NCBI GenBank assembly: GCA_024138025.1
Contig: JAMXBD010002234.1
Span: forward strand, 157,766-221,765
Direction of reading: 5' to 3'
DNA length: 64,000 bases
Source of the DNA: Combretum micranthum
Lineage: Eukaryota > Streptophyta > Magnoliopsida > Myrtales > Combretaceae
Position numbers and translations under genes: made by a program. Positions 1 through 12,605 of the stretch are shown one piece after another. Position 1 is the stretch's first letter. Each line of letters starts with the position of its first letter. A model generated the notes under the pieces. It saw nothing but the letters and a program-made list of their open reading frames with translations. It had not been told where the DNA came from and did not search any database.

Positions 1-1555
1 AATGATTTCAAAAGAGGCTTTATACAAAGAATATTTTAGATGGTGTTTGGAGAAGATTTCAAGAACAAATGAGCTGTCAGAAGGTTAACCAGAAGGTTCT
101 CCACTGGCTTTTTAAACCATCATAAAGTTCGTCAGAAGGTCTATCAGAAGGTTTGTCAGAAGGTGACCTGCAGTTTTTTGCTAAGCACGAACAGTGTGCT
201 CCAAATTCGAATTTTTTTTTTATGGATTTGATTTTTTGAAGACCCATCTCCAATGTTGAGTATATTTGGGTAATATACTCCATGTGTTCCACAAAGTTGG
301 ATCAATATCCATGGGGATTCAAATTTCGTCGGATTAAAGTTTACTTTTTGAGAAAATTCTGTTTTGACAGCAAGGAAAAAGAACGTGACTTACAAGGATC
401 CATCTTCAACAGTTTATTCAAGTTTTATTTGGAAATATGGAAGACATGATCCAAATATGCAAGGAACTTGTCTGATGATTATTTGTCTATACAAGGAAGT
501 CAAAATTTGTGGAAAATACGATCTTTTTATTGCATGAACAGTACCAGACGAAGGAACAAGTCAACAACGGTGATTTCAAATTTGAATTTCACGTTCAAGA
601 TAATTATACAAGTTGTTGGAGATTTAAACTTATCCATTGGAGCAAGAATTTCGAGATAATTACATCAAGATATCAAGAGTCAAAATTTGTAAATTTTGAA
701 GAAAGAGATAAGCTGATATCTTGATAGATATTGCTAATAAACTCCAGCTGATATCATGCACAAGAAAATAGGGACAAGCTTATCCATTTCTTTTACTAGC
801 CGTTGGTGTTATGAAGATAAAACTAGAATTCATCCAAGAGAGAGAAAATATAAGAAAAATCTCACGTGAAAAAGAACAATAACCATTAGTGATAAAAGCT
901 CTCCTTCTTTATATGCAAAATACTGTCATTTTTCTATTATTGCATTTTGAGCGAAATTTTGAGGATACCTACTCTTTATTCCTCTGATTTGATTTTACAT
1001 AATTAGTGTAAGTTGAGAGTTACAAGTAGGCTTAGTAGATTGATTGATTAGGAGAATAAAGCTAAGTCAATTGTAGCCAAAGAGAATTGGAAAGAACTTC
1101 TTGTAACTTTTATTGATTTGATTGGATAGTCGAACACAACCGGTGAGGAGTACCAGGACCCTGGCTTAAAGCTGGAAGAGAGGATTGACGCTCAAGGCGA
1201 AACCGCTATATATCGATTTGCACTTTTTTCTCCTTATCTCTCTTTAATTTCATGATTTATTATTTATGTTTTATATGTGTGATATATGCTGAGAAGGTTA
1301 ATCAGAGAGTGAATCATTCATATTTTTCTTACTCAGAGAGTTAAGAAGAAGGTTTCTAAGTGTGAAAGTCTTGAATCACTTTTGATCCAAATTTTTGCTT
1401 GAAGCTTTTATTTGTTAAGATTATTGTCTTAAGAATGTTTTAAAGCCATTTTAGTTGAATAACTAAGTGTGTGAAATTTATTCAAATTTTTTAAAAGTAA
1501 ATTTTATAACCAATTCAACCTCCCCCCTCTTGGTTATCTTTTCGAGACCAATAGA
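1..1555 (+). repeat. SIRE/Maximus-like copia LTR, partial
   Basis: AT-rich LTR running in from the left edge. Seen: repeated CAGAAGGT motifs at about 90-170, a TATA-like site near 910, and near the 3' end the string CCAATTCAACC followed by CCCCCTCTTGG and GAGACCAATA (about 1510-1555). Known: these signatures are typical of SIRE/Maximus LTRs of Ty1/copia. No primer site follows, because a truncated gypsy LTR begins at about 1560. Orientation is forward. No coding sequence is visible; short ORFs here are chance. Confidence 0.6.
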
Positions 1556-1559
1556 AGTG

Positions 1560-4410
1560 CTGTTTATATTTGTATTTGTTGGTTTAATAGTTGATGGAAG
1601 TTGGGGATTGTGAAGGGGAAGGAAGATGATGAATAGTAGTCGTGATGGTTTGATTGTTATTTGAAGTTGTTGGAGGAAGATTAAAGTGTTAGGAGTTGTT
1701 ATTAGAGCTTATTTGATGTTAGAATTGATATAGGAAGTTTAGTAAATGATTTGAAGAAGTTTTGATAAAAGGAAAGTGTAAAAAACGTGTTTTCGCAAAC
1801 CTGTTCTGTCGTCAACGCCGCCTCCTGGAGCTTCTATGCGGCCGGCTTTGAGGCGGTGTTGAAAGGAACAAAATGCATTTTCTTAAAGCTGCCTCCAACG
1901 CTGCCGGTGTTGAGCCTTTATGCTACCGACTTTGAAATTTACGCCGCCAGTGTAAAGTGCCGTGTTCGTTTTACTCAGTGCTCTATTTCGCAGCTTGATT
2001 GTATTTTGGCCATAACTTTTTCATACAATCTCCGATTGAGGTGATTCAAGTTGTTATAAAAAGATTAAAAGAGATCTACTACTTTTATGTTTTGAGTTTT
2101 TACAAATTCGAAATGTATCAATGCTTAAATTTTATTCTTTCCGGATGTTGTTTTTCCTAAACAAAATTAAAACTTGTTTTGATTCCTAAATGTTTATTGT
2201 TAAGTGTAAATGGATCTTTTTGAGCTAAAATGAGATAGATTAAGGATATTTGATGTGTAATGATGATTGAGGGATATAATGAAGCATGATTTAAGTATAT
2301 TTGTAGATTCATCAAATAATTGAATTTCCATGAGTATTAAACTAAAAGTAGTTATGTTGTATATATGATTTCCATTGCTTGATATATGATGTTGTGATGA
2401 CTTAGTGAAACTAAATGATCTTGGTAAGTATATAAATGATGAGTTATGTATTTATATGAATTTTATTTGAATTTCCTTGATATTAAGCTTAAGATTTAGT
2501 ATGTTTTAAGTGGTGTTTTTCTTCAATTGGTTTATCTTGTTTATTATTTATTCTTATGATTAGCTATTGAACTTAAATGAACTTAGTTAACAAACTTAAG
2601 TTCAACTTGATTAAATAGACTTGAATGAGTTAAAATGAATTAGATTGAGCTAGTTTAACCATCTTTCACTTAGTTTTTGAACTAAATGATTAAAGTTAAT
2701 TAATTTAGCTAAGTTTAAGTTAAGGTGAGCTCAAGTTGACATAAATCCTACATGTATAATGAATTAGTAATGAATCTAGGTTCAACTTGACTAAATGAGC
2801 TTGAATTAGTTAGAAGGAATTAGATTACTTAAGTTAATCAACTTGAACTAGTTTTAGATTAAATGACTAACTCTAAACAATTTGGCTAAGGTTAAGCTGA
2901 AATGGGTTAATAGCTAATAATTAGCTTAGATAAAAAAATTAGGATGATCTTTGAATAATATGGGAATATGTTGTTTCAAATGTTTATTTGCTTTGAATAT
3001 AAATGCTTTTATGTATGAAAGATTTATATATGCTATGTTTTGTGATAAGAAACTATAATTAAAGTGAAAAGAATTACTTTGACAGACGAAGGAGAACTGT
3101 CCATATTTTGGCGGGGCGATATTCGCAGCCATAGTGGGGTTCCACATTAGTGTTTGATAAAATAGGATTTAATAAAATGAGTTTGATATAAATGGATAAA
3201 TACTTAAGTTCTTATATGATTTTGATGAAGTGATGATTAGTTTAGTTTAGTTTCTTATACGAGCTCTTTCCTTAACAGAAGTGGATATCTGATTTATCCT
3301 TTGGATTATCTTCTAGAATTCCTTCTAAGACTCTGTTTAGATTGTATATAAGGTACGCAGTAACTTGCGTGTTGATGTTAGGAAATAGCATCTAAAATGA
3401 ATTAAGAGCTTAAACTTACTTAATAATTGATGAGTGTTGATTGTCTTTTATGCCGTTGATCTGGTTCGGAGAGCGGGACCTTGTTCAGATTGGGGGCATG
3501 TTACTTTTTCGTTATTGGATAGATTTATCTAGGAGATATAAGTATCCGAGCTACTTATATCAACCTCCTAACGTAGTGATACGTTACTCAGGATCCCTTA
3601 GTATTACGGCTATGCCGGAAGTGGGGTAGCTTAGTCTGTATGAACAGTAGGGACCACTCAGGAGGCGGACGTGATACTAGCTTCTTGATGCCCAGAGTTG
3701 AATACTCCCATGTTGATTTGTTTACTTTAAAGAAGATAAAACTTGTAATTGTCGCATATGCATTTAGTTAAGCTCGTGTGTCACCTGTGTGTGATTGATT
3801 GCTGTGTACTGGCTTCAACTCATTCTTGTTGTTGTTTATTCTTTTTTACAAGTTTTGTTGTTGATGAGATGATGTTGATGATGATGAGTTTCTTGTTGAT
3901 GTTGTTGATGTTGGTGATGATGGATGATGAGATGATGATATGATGATGTTTTTGCTATTGATGATGCTGACTCGGGTTTTGGGCATTTGTGATGTTCGAG
4001 AGAATTTGATGATAAGTGAAGTGATAGGATCGTAGATGTAGTTAGTTATTTTATTTCTTTTGTGTATTAGTGAGCCTGGATTATGATTTAAATTTATATT
4101 CTTTAAAAGGCATAGAAGAGCCCATGTTTTGAATTTACTTTTGCAAAGCTGTTTTAAACTAATAATTCTCCACTTGAGAAGAGTGGAAGTTTTGAAATGT
4201 CTTTATTTCTAAATTGTTTTATAAAATTTATTTCCGCTGCTCAATCCAGTTATCTAAAAATCTAACTAAACGATTTCATAATCTAAAATCGAATAGTAAT
4301 GTTCAACATAAACTCCTTTAAAGACAACCTCACGTATAATCCGTGAGGGTTATACGTGGTTGGAGACTTAGTGTGCTTAATTTAAGAATTAAGCATACCG
4401 GGTCTTTACA
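1560..4410 (+). repeat. Ty3/gypsy LTR (Tekay-like family), 5'-truncated copy A
   Basis: Forms one family with the LTRs at 6117-8922, 8928-9831 and 28831-31752. Shared blocks: the CATAACTTTTTCAT block (about 2010-2100), the ACTCAGGATCCC block (about 3590), a conserved hairpin (4325-4362) and the 3' terminus GGGTCTTTACA. The 5' TG end is missing and the copy abuts the SIRE-like LTR. No PBS follows position 4410, so it is a truncated solo LTR or fragment. GC-rich segments with CAACGCCGCC/CAACGCTGCC (1813, 1896) match the tandem array of the second copy. A GAT-rich microsatellite lies at about 3860-3960. Confidence 0.7.
4325..4362 (+). other. Conserved hairpin near LTR 3' end (copy A)
   Basis: Arms CAACCTCACGTATAA and TTATACGTGGTTG pair over 13 bp with a two-base bulge and a loop of about 10 nt. 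It lies about 50 bp before the LTR terminus and recurs in the other three family members with changed but mostly still pairing arms. Confidence 0.6.
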
Positions 4411-6111
4411 TTTATGGAGCTAAAAACCTTTCTAATTATTTTTGTATTTTTATTAACTATGTTTTATATTTACATGAAGTTATAATAGTATTCTACTAAA
4501 TCTATGCTAACTTAAGTTATGAATGTACATAGGGATTTATAATTTCTTATTGAAACCGCAATTTTAGAATCAATTTCTAATGGTTAATTAAATTTTCTGA
4601 GGTGTTATTTCATTAGATATAGTTTAATTTAAGTAACCTAAATATTAAAGCCATTGCATGTAATTAACATTTATATCTCTATTTTCTAAGATAACTACCC
4701 ATTCTAATTTCATAATAACTAATATCTAAATTTCCTTTACATATAGGAATTATGAAATTAGTAGAATAACTTAAAGGAAAGAGGCTAGATATTACCTTGT
4801 TTGTTGTTAAACAAAGTAATGACTTTCCTCTTTTGATCTAACAACTCAAGACCTATATAAGAAAATTTTAGGAAGTTAGATAATTAAATTTGCTAAAATA
4901 ATTGACCAAGGACAAGTATTACCTATCTTGTATAATCCCTTAATGTTGATGCCTTGGAAGACTCTTAAAATTCCCCACTCAATCTTGTAACTCACAGTAG
5001 AGGATAAAGTGTGGAACAAGTTTGGAATTTAATTTGTTTTTGTTGGAAGTTGGTGGGTCATGGTTAGGGAAAGGATTTGAAAAGGAGTGTTTGTTTTGTT
5101 GTTATTATATGTATTAAATTGTGGGAAGTTATGGAAGTGACGAGCTCCTTATGTGGTTTCCATTCTTGGTGGAATATGAAATGTGTTTGACTTGTTTTGG
5201 TCTTTATAAATTCCCTTGTGGTTGCTCACGTTGAAGCATGTGTGTATGTGTGAATTATATGTAATTTAAGGAGTGTTTCATGTGCAATTCTTTGGTGGAA
5301 ATGCTTCAAGAAGGACTAGTTCTATAAGTCTCTATATTGAGTCATCACCATGCATTCACTGGAGATGGGTTTATTGCAATTTTATTAGACAATGTGTGGT
5401 CATTGTCCTTTCTTGCTTATCACATACAGTGAACAATTTGAAGGAGGTAAAACTGGTCATGTGTCCATCAATTTCACCAGGGGAGTCTTGATTTTTGTTC
5501 AAGAATGATTTATATTAAAATATCTAATTTATATCGTCCAAATTCATCTAGACGCGTAGTATATTGTCAGTTATAGTAGAGTTTAGTTCTCAAAAATTTT
5601 TCTAAGGGCTTATAAAAATTTATAGATTAATATTGAGTTCAGACTTTAAGTTTAAAGTTTATGAGATTAAATATTTTAAGGTTTTACCTTACGCGATTAA
5701 GGTTTTAGGGCTTTATAGGTCAGTTTAGAAAATCGGTACTCATGGACTCCAATTTTTCTAACTAAAATTATTGTGCGATCCAAATTTTTATTTGAAGCTT
5801 ACATTCACAGTTATGAATCAGTTTAAAATATTATATTACGTATTTTTTGTCTTAAAGTTTTACTTTTGATCTATCGTTTTTCACTATTGTATCCTATAAA
5901 CTATAGGATTTCTAATGTGTCTAAAATCTAAGGCTACTTATCCTTATATCTTAGGTTTCTAACTCAGTTTACGAAATCTTATCTTCGATATATTTAAGTG
6001 TCTAGAAAATTATTATTTGGGGTTTTAGGCTCGTATTACTTCAAACTATCTAACTAAGTTTTCTAGTTGTATCTAAAACTTCATATCCATCATACATTGC
6101 TATTCTATTCA
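4411..6111. other. Unassigned AT-rich sequence
   Basis: No recognisable coding sequence, RNA gene or terminal repeat. A TATAAAT-like site near 5205 precedes a stretch that resembles a transcribed leader. The rest is low-complexity AT-rich DNA, probably old repeat. Confidence 0.4.
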
Positions 6112-6116
6112 TATAC
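6112..6116. repeat. Target site duplication TATAC, left
   Basis: Matches 8923-8927 exactly and flanks the solo LTR 6117-8922. Confidence 0.85.
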
Positions 6117-7180
6117 TGAAATGATCTAAATTTAAATTCTATTTAACTTCCATGTATATGTTTTATTTATCTTAATTATTGAACTAAATGAGCATGTTGA
6201 TTTATGAGAGTTATGTTTGGTAATATTAATATTTGAGTAGATGAGTTGGTAATAGTTTAAATGTGTCTAAGTCAGTATAATTTGAACATTTCATATGTAT
6301 TATTTTGCATATGTAATGAAATCAATGTCATTATTCTATATATATTAATGTGTGTATAGTATAATTAATATTTGTGTCTTTTATACATTGATATATTAAG
6401 TTATGTTTAAATTTATAAAATCAACTTTTGATTTGCTTAAGGAAGAGTTGACAGAAAATTTCCTTAATTAAGCCCAATATTCATGCCTAAATTACACTCA
6501 AATGAGCCCCAAATTAAACCAAATTCAACCTAATATGCCTTAAAAGTCAAATTTGAGATAATATTGAGTCCAAATTTTGCTTAATTAAGCTCTCGTTTGG
6601 CAGTCCTCTCATTTCATACGAATTTCCATTTTCTTTCTTTCCTTTTCTCTTTTTCTTTCACTTCAAGTTCCAAGCCCTAAATCAAAGAATAACACCAAGC
6701 TTCTTGATCAAAACTCTCTCCAAGACAAGGCTTATTCATGTGAGTTAATATAAGTATAGCTTTTTTTTTTTTTTTTTTCCTTTCTTATAGTATCTATGTA
6801 AGATCTTAGATAGAATGAATTTAATGTCATATAAGTTGTTTTTTTCATGCATTGAAATTAGGTTGGATTGTGTTTTGTTATTGTGTGAATTTGTTTATGT
6901 GTTGTGGTAGTTATATGGAGTGTTGGGAAGGAATAAGGATAATTTGAGTAGTTGAAGTTGAGGATGAGTGGAAATGGGATTTGAAGTGATTTAGTGTGTT
7001 GATTTAATGTTCTAAGTTGCTAGGATTGATTAGTGTAGATAGGAATTAGTATATGAAGCTAAAAATGAACTTGAAGAAGGATTAAAAGTGTTATAAGTTA
7101 GAAATTTACAATGTGAAAACAGAAGAAATGAGTTCTGCTCGAATAGATCTGTTTTGAACGTACGCCGGCATCTGGCATTT

Positions 7181-7470
7181 CAACGCTGCCAGCATATGGG
7201 CAGTGTTGGAAGTGAACAGAATCGATTTTCTTAAAATCGTTTTCAACGCTGCCGGCGTATGGGAGGTGTTGGAAGTGAATAGAATTGATTTTCTTAAAGT
7301 CGTTTTAAATGTCGTCGGCTTTTGTAAGAAAATTTTGCCAGCAAAATGTACACCGACCATTAGGGCTTCAAAGCCGCCAGCGTATGGGCAGTGTTGGATT
7401 GGAATAGAATCAAAATATTTAAAGCCGGGTGAAACGCCGTCGGCGTATATTTCTCACGCTGCTGGTATTC
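7181..7470 (+). repeat. Tandem array, 62-63 bp units with palindromic core
   Basis: Units begin at 7181, 7244, 7307, 7369 and 7431. The core is CAACGCTGCC, then about 7 nt, then GGGCAGTGTTGG, an imperfect inverted repeat. Spacer sequence (AGAATCGATTTTCTTAAA) is also conserved between units. GC content is well above the surrounding LTR. The third and fifth units are diverged. Confidence 0.8.
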
Positions 7471-8836
7471 ATTCAAATTTTGCCAACGTAGGAAGGCTGC
7501 GTATTCCCTGAGTTTTTCAAATTTAAACTTCTTCAATTTTCAATCTTTACTTCATATATGATCTCCTAATGAATATATAAGCTAGATAAACATGTTTTAT
7601 GCATAAATTAGATATTAAAACTATATGCAAAGTTTATTGAATCCCCTTGTATAATTAATCTAGGATTGTGATATATATATATATATATATGGATGTGAAA
7701 TCTATATTCAATTATTGATTGTTCTGATATTCTTATTTCAGTTAAAGGTTCTTCGATTAGTTCCTCACCGAGTGACTATAGTGATATACTATCGGGTTCA
7801 GGTACACAATAGCTTGTTTGATGTTTGTTAGGACTAGGCATTCCTAATTTGATTTAATTCGATTCGACTTAATGTTTTGATGAACTGGATGTCTATTACG
7901 CTGTTTAATCTGATCTGAGGAGCAGCAAACCTGATATGATGCAATAACATGTTAGTTAGGCACTTAACCAAGTCATTATGCAATGACTTTACCATGATGC
8001 AATGGTACGCTATAATGTAATAACGATTCTTTTTTTTTAAGTAGGTAGCCGATTGGGGGAATAGTATCTGAGTAACGTTTATTTAAACTTAGGGGGAAAT
8101 ACCATGGTTTAGTTCAAAGTTTATGGGAAATTGAGAACTAGGCCCATGTTATGGACTGAGTTTAAGTAGAGTCGGACAACGACTTTTGAACCCTAAATGA
8201 AGCTATTTTCTTTATGAAATAGATATGGAGTATAAGTATTCGGACTACTTATATCAACCCCCTGAGCAGCTGCTGTTACTCAGGATCCCTAAATTCCCAG
8301 AGCGTGATCCCGGGGTTTAAATACCCTCCTGCTGTTTTGTAAAAGAAAACTTAATAAGATAATTACTTGTCAATTGATGCATTCCATTTGATTTAAGCTT
8401 GACTTGATAGCTTGTTCTTGTATTTTGTTATTGTGTACTGGGCCTTTAGCTCATTTTTGCTGCTTTGCAGGTAATGGGGATGAGTTTTATGATGATTTGG
8501 GTTACTGGTCAGACTTTGAGAAATTCATGGATGAGTGAGACGAATAGGACTCGGACACCCTAGATTTTTGGAGGAGCTTTTGTTAAAGGAAAATTATTTG
8601 TATAGAAAGCTTGATAGATAAGCCTAAGATGTAAAAACCTTAAGATCTCCTAGGGTTCTTTTTGCTTTAAGAAAACTTGTAATTTTTGTAGTGTCTTGTA
8701 TTGACACTAAACATTGTACATATGATGTAAATATATGTATAGATTGCTTTTATTAGCAATCTTGTTTTGTTAAAAGTTCTTTACAAAGTTTTAGTAGATT
8801 TGATCAAACAATTTTCATCAACTATTAGTTTTAGGA

Positions 8837-8874
8837 CAACCTTACATATAATGTGAAAACGTTATATATGGTTG
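8837..8874 (+). other. Conserved hairpin near LTR 3' end (copy B)
   Basis: Arms CAACCTTACATATAATG and CGTTATATATGGTTG pair imperfectly, with wobble-compatible positions. Same relative position as in the other family members. Confidence 0.5.
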
Positions 8875-8922
8875 GGGACTCGGTACTTTAAATCTCGGGA
8901 TTTAGAGAGTCGGGTCTTTACC

Positions 8923-8927
8923 TATAC
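8923..8927. repeat. Target site duplication TATAC, right
   Basis: Partner of 6112-6116. Confidence 0.85.
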
Positions 8928-9831
8928 ATAGAATACGAAAATTCTTGGGGTTAACAGTTGAACTAAGTGATACTCTGAATTAAGTTAAGTTGATTAACGG
9001 TTATTAACCCTAGATGAAATTACTTTATCTCGATCGATTATATTATTTAGAAGATATAGGTATTCGGGCTTCCTATATCAACCCCTTGAGTGTTGTGTCA
9101 TTACTCAGGACCCCTAGCTTCCCAGTGGCTTGCTTCAAAGTTTAAATACTCCTTTGTTGATTGATAAACTTAATTATTAGATAACAAATTGATGGTTAAG
9201 GCATTGCATATAGTTTAGATGTGTTTGTCATTTCATGTGTTTATGTTGCTTGTGTACTGAGTTTGGCTCATCATCTTCTCTTTCAGGTGCTAATGAGGAC
9301 GAGTTTTATACTCAGTTGCGATATGGAACTTATTTTGAAGACTTTTTGGATGAATTGGGTGACTAGGAGACTTGACCTTGCTGATGGGAAACTTTTGTAA
9401 TAGAGTAGAGGAATTTGTTTTTGAATCCATGTAATAGTTGTTATATATTTTAATAAACTTTTAAGTATTTTATTATAGGCATGTCTTTGAGCCTATGTTT
9501 GAAACTCTTGTGTTTGTGTATATATATATGTATGTATTTTATTATAAGCTTATACGTTTTTTGAGATAGGCTTGATCCCAAAGCCTATGTTTTGTAATTT
9601 TAAGTATATATATGTATTAAAGTCCTTTGTAAAGGACAATGAGGTTTTGTAATATTATTTATTATGTTTCTCTTAGTGAAGTGAATTTGGAATGGTTTTC
9701 ATTACTGGTTTGAACAAACAATTGATACAAACTCTTCCTTTATAGACAGCCTTATATATAATCTTAAGGTTACATATGGTTGGGGATTGGATTTGCATGT
9801 TTTCATTAAGTAGTGAATCCAGGTCCTTACA
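8928..9831 (+). repeat. Gypsy LTR fragment, same family (copy C), 3' part
   Basis: Contains the shared 3' blocks: TATATCAACCCC, ATTACTCAGGACCCC, GTGTACTGAG..GGCTCAT, then the hairpin (9747-9782) and terminus CCAGGTCCTTACA at 9831. It is more diverged than copies A and B and lacks everything 5' of the ACTCAGGA region. It begins directly after the TSD of copy B, so copy B either inserted at its edge or inside a larger older repeat. No PBS follows. Confidence 0.65.
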
Positions 9832-10722
9832 GTTATTTTAAAACTTAAACGGTTATGGGCTTTAGAAATTTTGAATCATATGGACCAAAAATTCTTTGAA
9901 AAATATTTAATTTGGATTTTTCAATTTTTTAAATTTTGTCTTTTCTGAAAAAGACATTTACATATTTATAAAAATGTTTTTTTTTTTTTTTAAAAAGGAT
10001 CCTAAGAGTTTTGTATTATAATGACTACCCGTTGGGTACCTACATATTTGCTAGCTAGAATTAGATCATCATAGTTTGTTTTGAATTTTGTAAAATTTTT
10101 AGTGTTGATTGATTTTATTTGTGAAAAGACGCTAAGTATAAATGATTTTCTGCTTTGGTTTTGTTTTCTTAAAAATCCTAAAGAGACCTATTTATTATAT
10201 CATGTTGTTTGAAAAAAGTCAAGAAAATTTCTAAGTTTAGGGGAAAGAAACCCATTTATTGATTTTGGTAACTTAGAAAAATAGCTATGTGATATTTATT
10301 TATAAGATAATGAAAAGACCGTATTTACTAATGTGCTCTATATATAGGATAACATAGAAAGTAAAGATGTTTTCTATTTTTTTAGTTTTTTGATGAGATG
10401 ATACAATATGTATAAGGACCTAATTTAAATAGCAAAAGCAAATCATATATATAAGGGAGATATCAATTTTTCTAAATTCATAACTCTTGAATCATGCACA
10501 AATCTATATTAATTTATATCTCTATGCACAAAAGCTTATTAAAAGTGGACGTTTGTGTTTTTTTTTTTTTTATAATTATGTAAATGTAGTTCACTACGGA
10601 AGATGGTAATGTGAAGAAGTTGTTGCCTTAGGCTTAGGTTAGTTCAAAAGAAAGGATAAGATGGTCAAGAAACTTTTTTATTTTGGAAATAATGTTCAAA
10701 GCCGAATACGAGGTGAATTGAC
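9832..10722. other. Unassigned AT-rich sequence
   Basis: Poly-T runs (about 9978, 10559) and AT-rich DNA. I see no gene, terminal repeat or RNA. Confidence 0.4.
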
Positions 10723-11060
10723 TAGGGTTACAAAGGAGTTAAGCTACTCTTGCTCGGTTTGCTTTAAGCTCAGCTTAGCTCAGCTCGGCTGATTCAAACT
10801 CGATTAGTAAATGAGTCAAGTTCGAGCCTAAAATAAAGCTTGTGACTAGGTTTATTAACAGACTCGTTAATAAATTCGTGAATTTTTCTATGCATGATAT
10901 ATTATTTATAACTATATAATAAAAACAATAAAAAACATGTAATACCTATACATATCATATGATATTAACATATATATCTATACTATTTCTATCTATACTA
11001 TTTTTTCACTATTTTTGTTTTTAGTTACATGTACATGGGGATAATACAAAAAGAATAAAT
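10723..11060 (+). mobile_element. hAT-type non-autonomous element, 5' portion
   Basis: Begins TAGGGTTACAAAGGAG, which resembles the TAGGGnTGTAAACGAG terminus of a common plant non-autonomous hAT type. It continues with alternating AGCTCAGCT/GCTCGGCT and ACTCGTTAATAA motifs that parallel the 5' half of the element at 44041. I find no matching inverted terminus downstream, so this is a truncated copy; its right end is approximate. Confidence 0.5.
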
Positions 11061-11179
11061 AAATCAATAAATAAGCGAACTAAATAATGTGTAGTCGGTT
11101 TTGGAGTTCCGTTCTCGACCTGGAAAAGAAAACAAAGGTAAGGTTAATAATAATAATGATAATAGTTGCAGCAACAGAA

Positions 11180-12340
11180 GCGAAATATTGAGTTGAGATG
11201 GGAAGGAATTAAGGGTCGGGACTTAACCCGGATCCTGATTGGGTCAATTCATGGGTCGTCTCGGATCGGACTTGGATTGTATAGGTTGGGTATTAAGCAA
11301 AACGAATCCTTCTCTCTCTCTCTTTCTGGTCGAGTGGAAATGGTGGAATGGAGGCGTCTGGTTTTGGAACGGTGGCGGGGTTAAGGGTTAGCGGCGTTGT
11401 TGTTGGTATTTTGTCATCGTGGGTTTGGTTCAGTTGGCATGGTTATTCGAAGTTTTGGGGGTTGTTCATCATGGAGGTCATGGGTTTTAATGTTTTGTCT
11501 TCGATTATTGGGTTCGGTGCTGATTGCAATTGGGTTTGATTAGGGTTTGTTGTTGGTTTGCGTCGTGTGATTGTGTGATTTTGATTCTGGGTTTGATTTC
11601 TGAGTTTGAATCGGCGTCTGATGTCGAATGGCTTTAATGTGGGTGTTTAGCGTAGGTTGTCAATTTGATGTTCGGGGGTATCTTTGCGAACGTGTGTGTT
11701 CGTCGATGATGTGTGTTTTCGTGTTTGAGTTTCGTTGTGTGTTTCTGGTTTGATTCGAGCTATTGTTGACGAAGTTGGGTGTTTGGATTTTTAGTGCTTG
11801 ACTTTCGTTTGGTTTAATGGATGAAATAGGTTTATGTTTCTAGGTTAATTGTGGCTGTATTTGGCATAGGTTTCGTCATCAATGGTGGTTGATTTGGGCG
11901 TGCGTGGGTTGAGTTTGTTTTTGTTGTCGAGATGGGTTTTCATTCGTGGGGCTGAGTTTGTTTTGTTGTCGAGATGGGTTTTCATTCGTGGAGCTCCTGA
12001 GTTGTTGAAATTGATGTTAATGGGTCTCGATGTGTTTGTTTGTGTAAGTTTTGTTCGTGGTTTTTGTTTTGGTTTTAGATTTTGGTCGACGTTTTAGATT
12101 TGTGGCGTTTGGTTTGCATATGGTTATCGGTGTTGGGCATTGTAAGTTGGTTGGTGTGAAGTGGTGGTTCTTTTGGTTCTGTTCGGGTTGAGAGGTGAGA
12201 TCGGAGGTGGTTGAAAGAGAGAGACCGACTCCACCCCCCGGTCCCACGACTGAGGGTGAGGGGGTGTCATTTGAGAGGTAACTGGCCATTAACGGCCATT
12301 AAAACAAGTTGGAAGGTCGGAGAGAAGATGAAACGTCAAA
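11180..12340 (+). other. GT-skewed, GC-richer island without assignable gene
   Basis: From about 11340 to 12200 the + strand is dominated by G and T, unlike the surrounding AT-rich DNA. A CTCTCTCTCT tract at about 11310 resembles plant 5' leaders. The longer ORFs on either strand are low-complexity and match no family I know. It could be a diverged LTR promoter/leader, since a gypsy LTR 3' part and gag lie downstream, or a leader fragment of a lost gene. Confidence 0.35.
11911..11995 (+). repeat. Tandem duplication, 43 + 42 bp
   Basis: Two adjacent near-identical units (11911-11953, 11954-11995), each starting GAGTTTGTTTT and ending ATTCGTGGRGCT. They differ by one T and one G/A change. Confidence 0.9.
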
Positions 12341-12554
12341 GGACACGAAAATGAAATTTGTGATATTTTGAATTTTAATGTTGTGTAAAAATTATTTTAA
12401 TCTGATTCTTAAAGGTATAAAATTCCTAGAATCAAAATTTATTGAATTTCTTTGGTTCGTCTTTGAGTAAAAAAGGAGAAAGGAGTTTTTTTTTTATTAT
12501 TATTATTATTTTTTTTTATCAACAATAGCGGACTGCTTCAGGAAGGAAGATGAA

Positions 12555-12605
12555 GCGCGTGGGTGCCACGCGCGTATCCCTGTGTAGCGCGTACTATCTA
12601 CGCGC
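12555..12605. repeat. Two adjacent GC-rich palindromes
   Basis: GCGCGTGG-GTG-CCACGCGC (12555-12573) and GCGCGTA-CTATC-TACGCGC (12587-12605) lie side by side in AT-rich DNA. Both share GCGCGT ends. They resemble the GC-rich palindromes seen in LTRs elsewhere in this window. Confidence 0.8.

Larger units (their letters stand above)
6117..8922 (+). repeat. Solo LTR, Tekay-like gypsy family (copy B)
   Basis: Complete solo LTR of 2806 bp. It starts TGAAATGATC, as does the LTR at 28831, and ends GGGTCTTTACC, with the usual final CA changed to CC. It is flanked by perfect 5-bp target duplications TATAC (6112-6116 and 8923-8927). No internal domain is present, so it most likely arose by recombination between the two LTRs of a former element. 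It carries a tandem array of GC-rich units (7181-7470) and the conserved hairpin near its 3' end. Confidence 0.88.

Noticed and set aside
3749..3943. 64-codon Met/Leu-rich ORF that looks membrane-spanning
   Set aside because: Produced by the GAT/TTG microsatellite in the gypsy LTR.
7106..7511. Overlapping ORFs on both strands with repeated peptide
   Set aside because: Both are readings of the 62-63 bp tandem array in the solo LTR.
12017..12289. Minus-strand 90-codon Pro/Thr/Lys-rich ORF
   Set aside because: Low-complexity reading of the GT-skewed island; no domain, no conserved start context.
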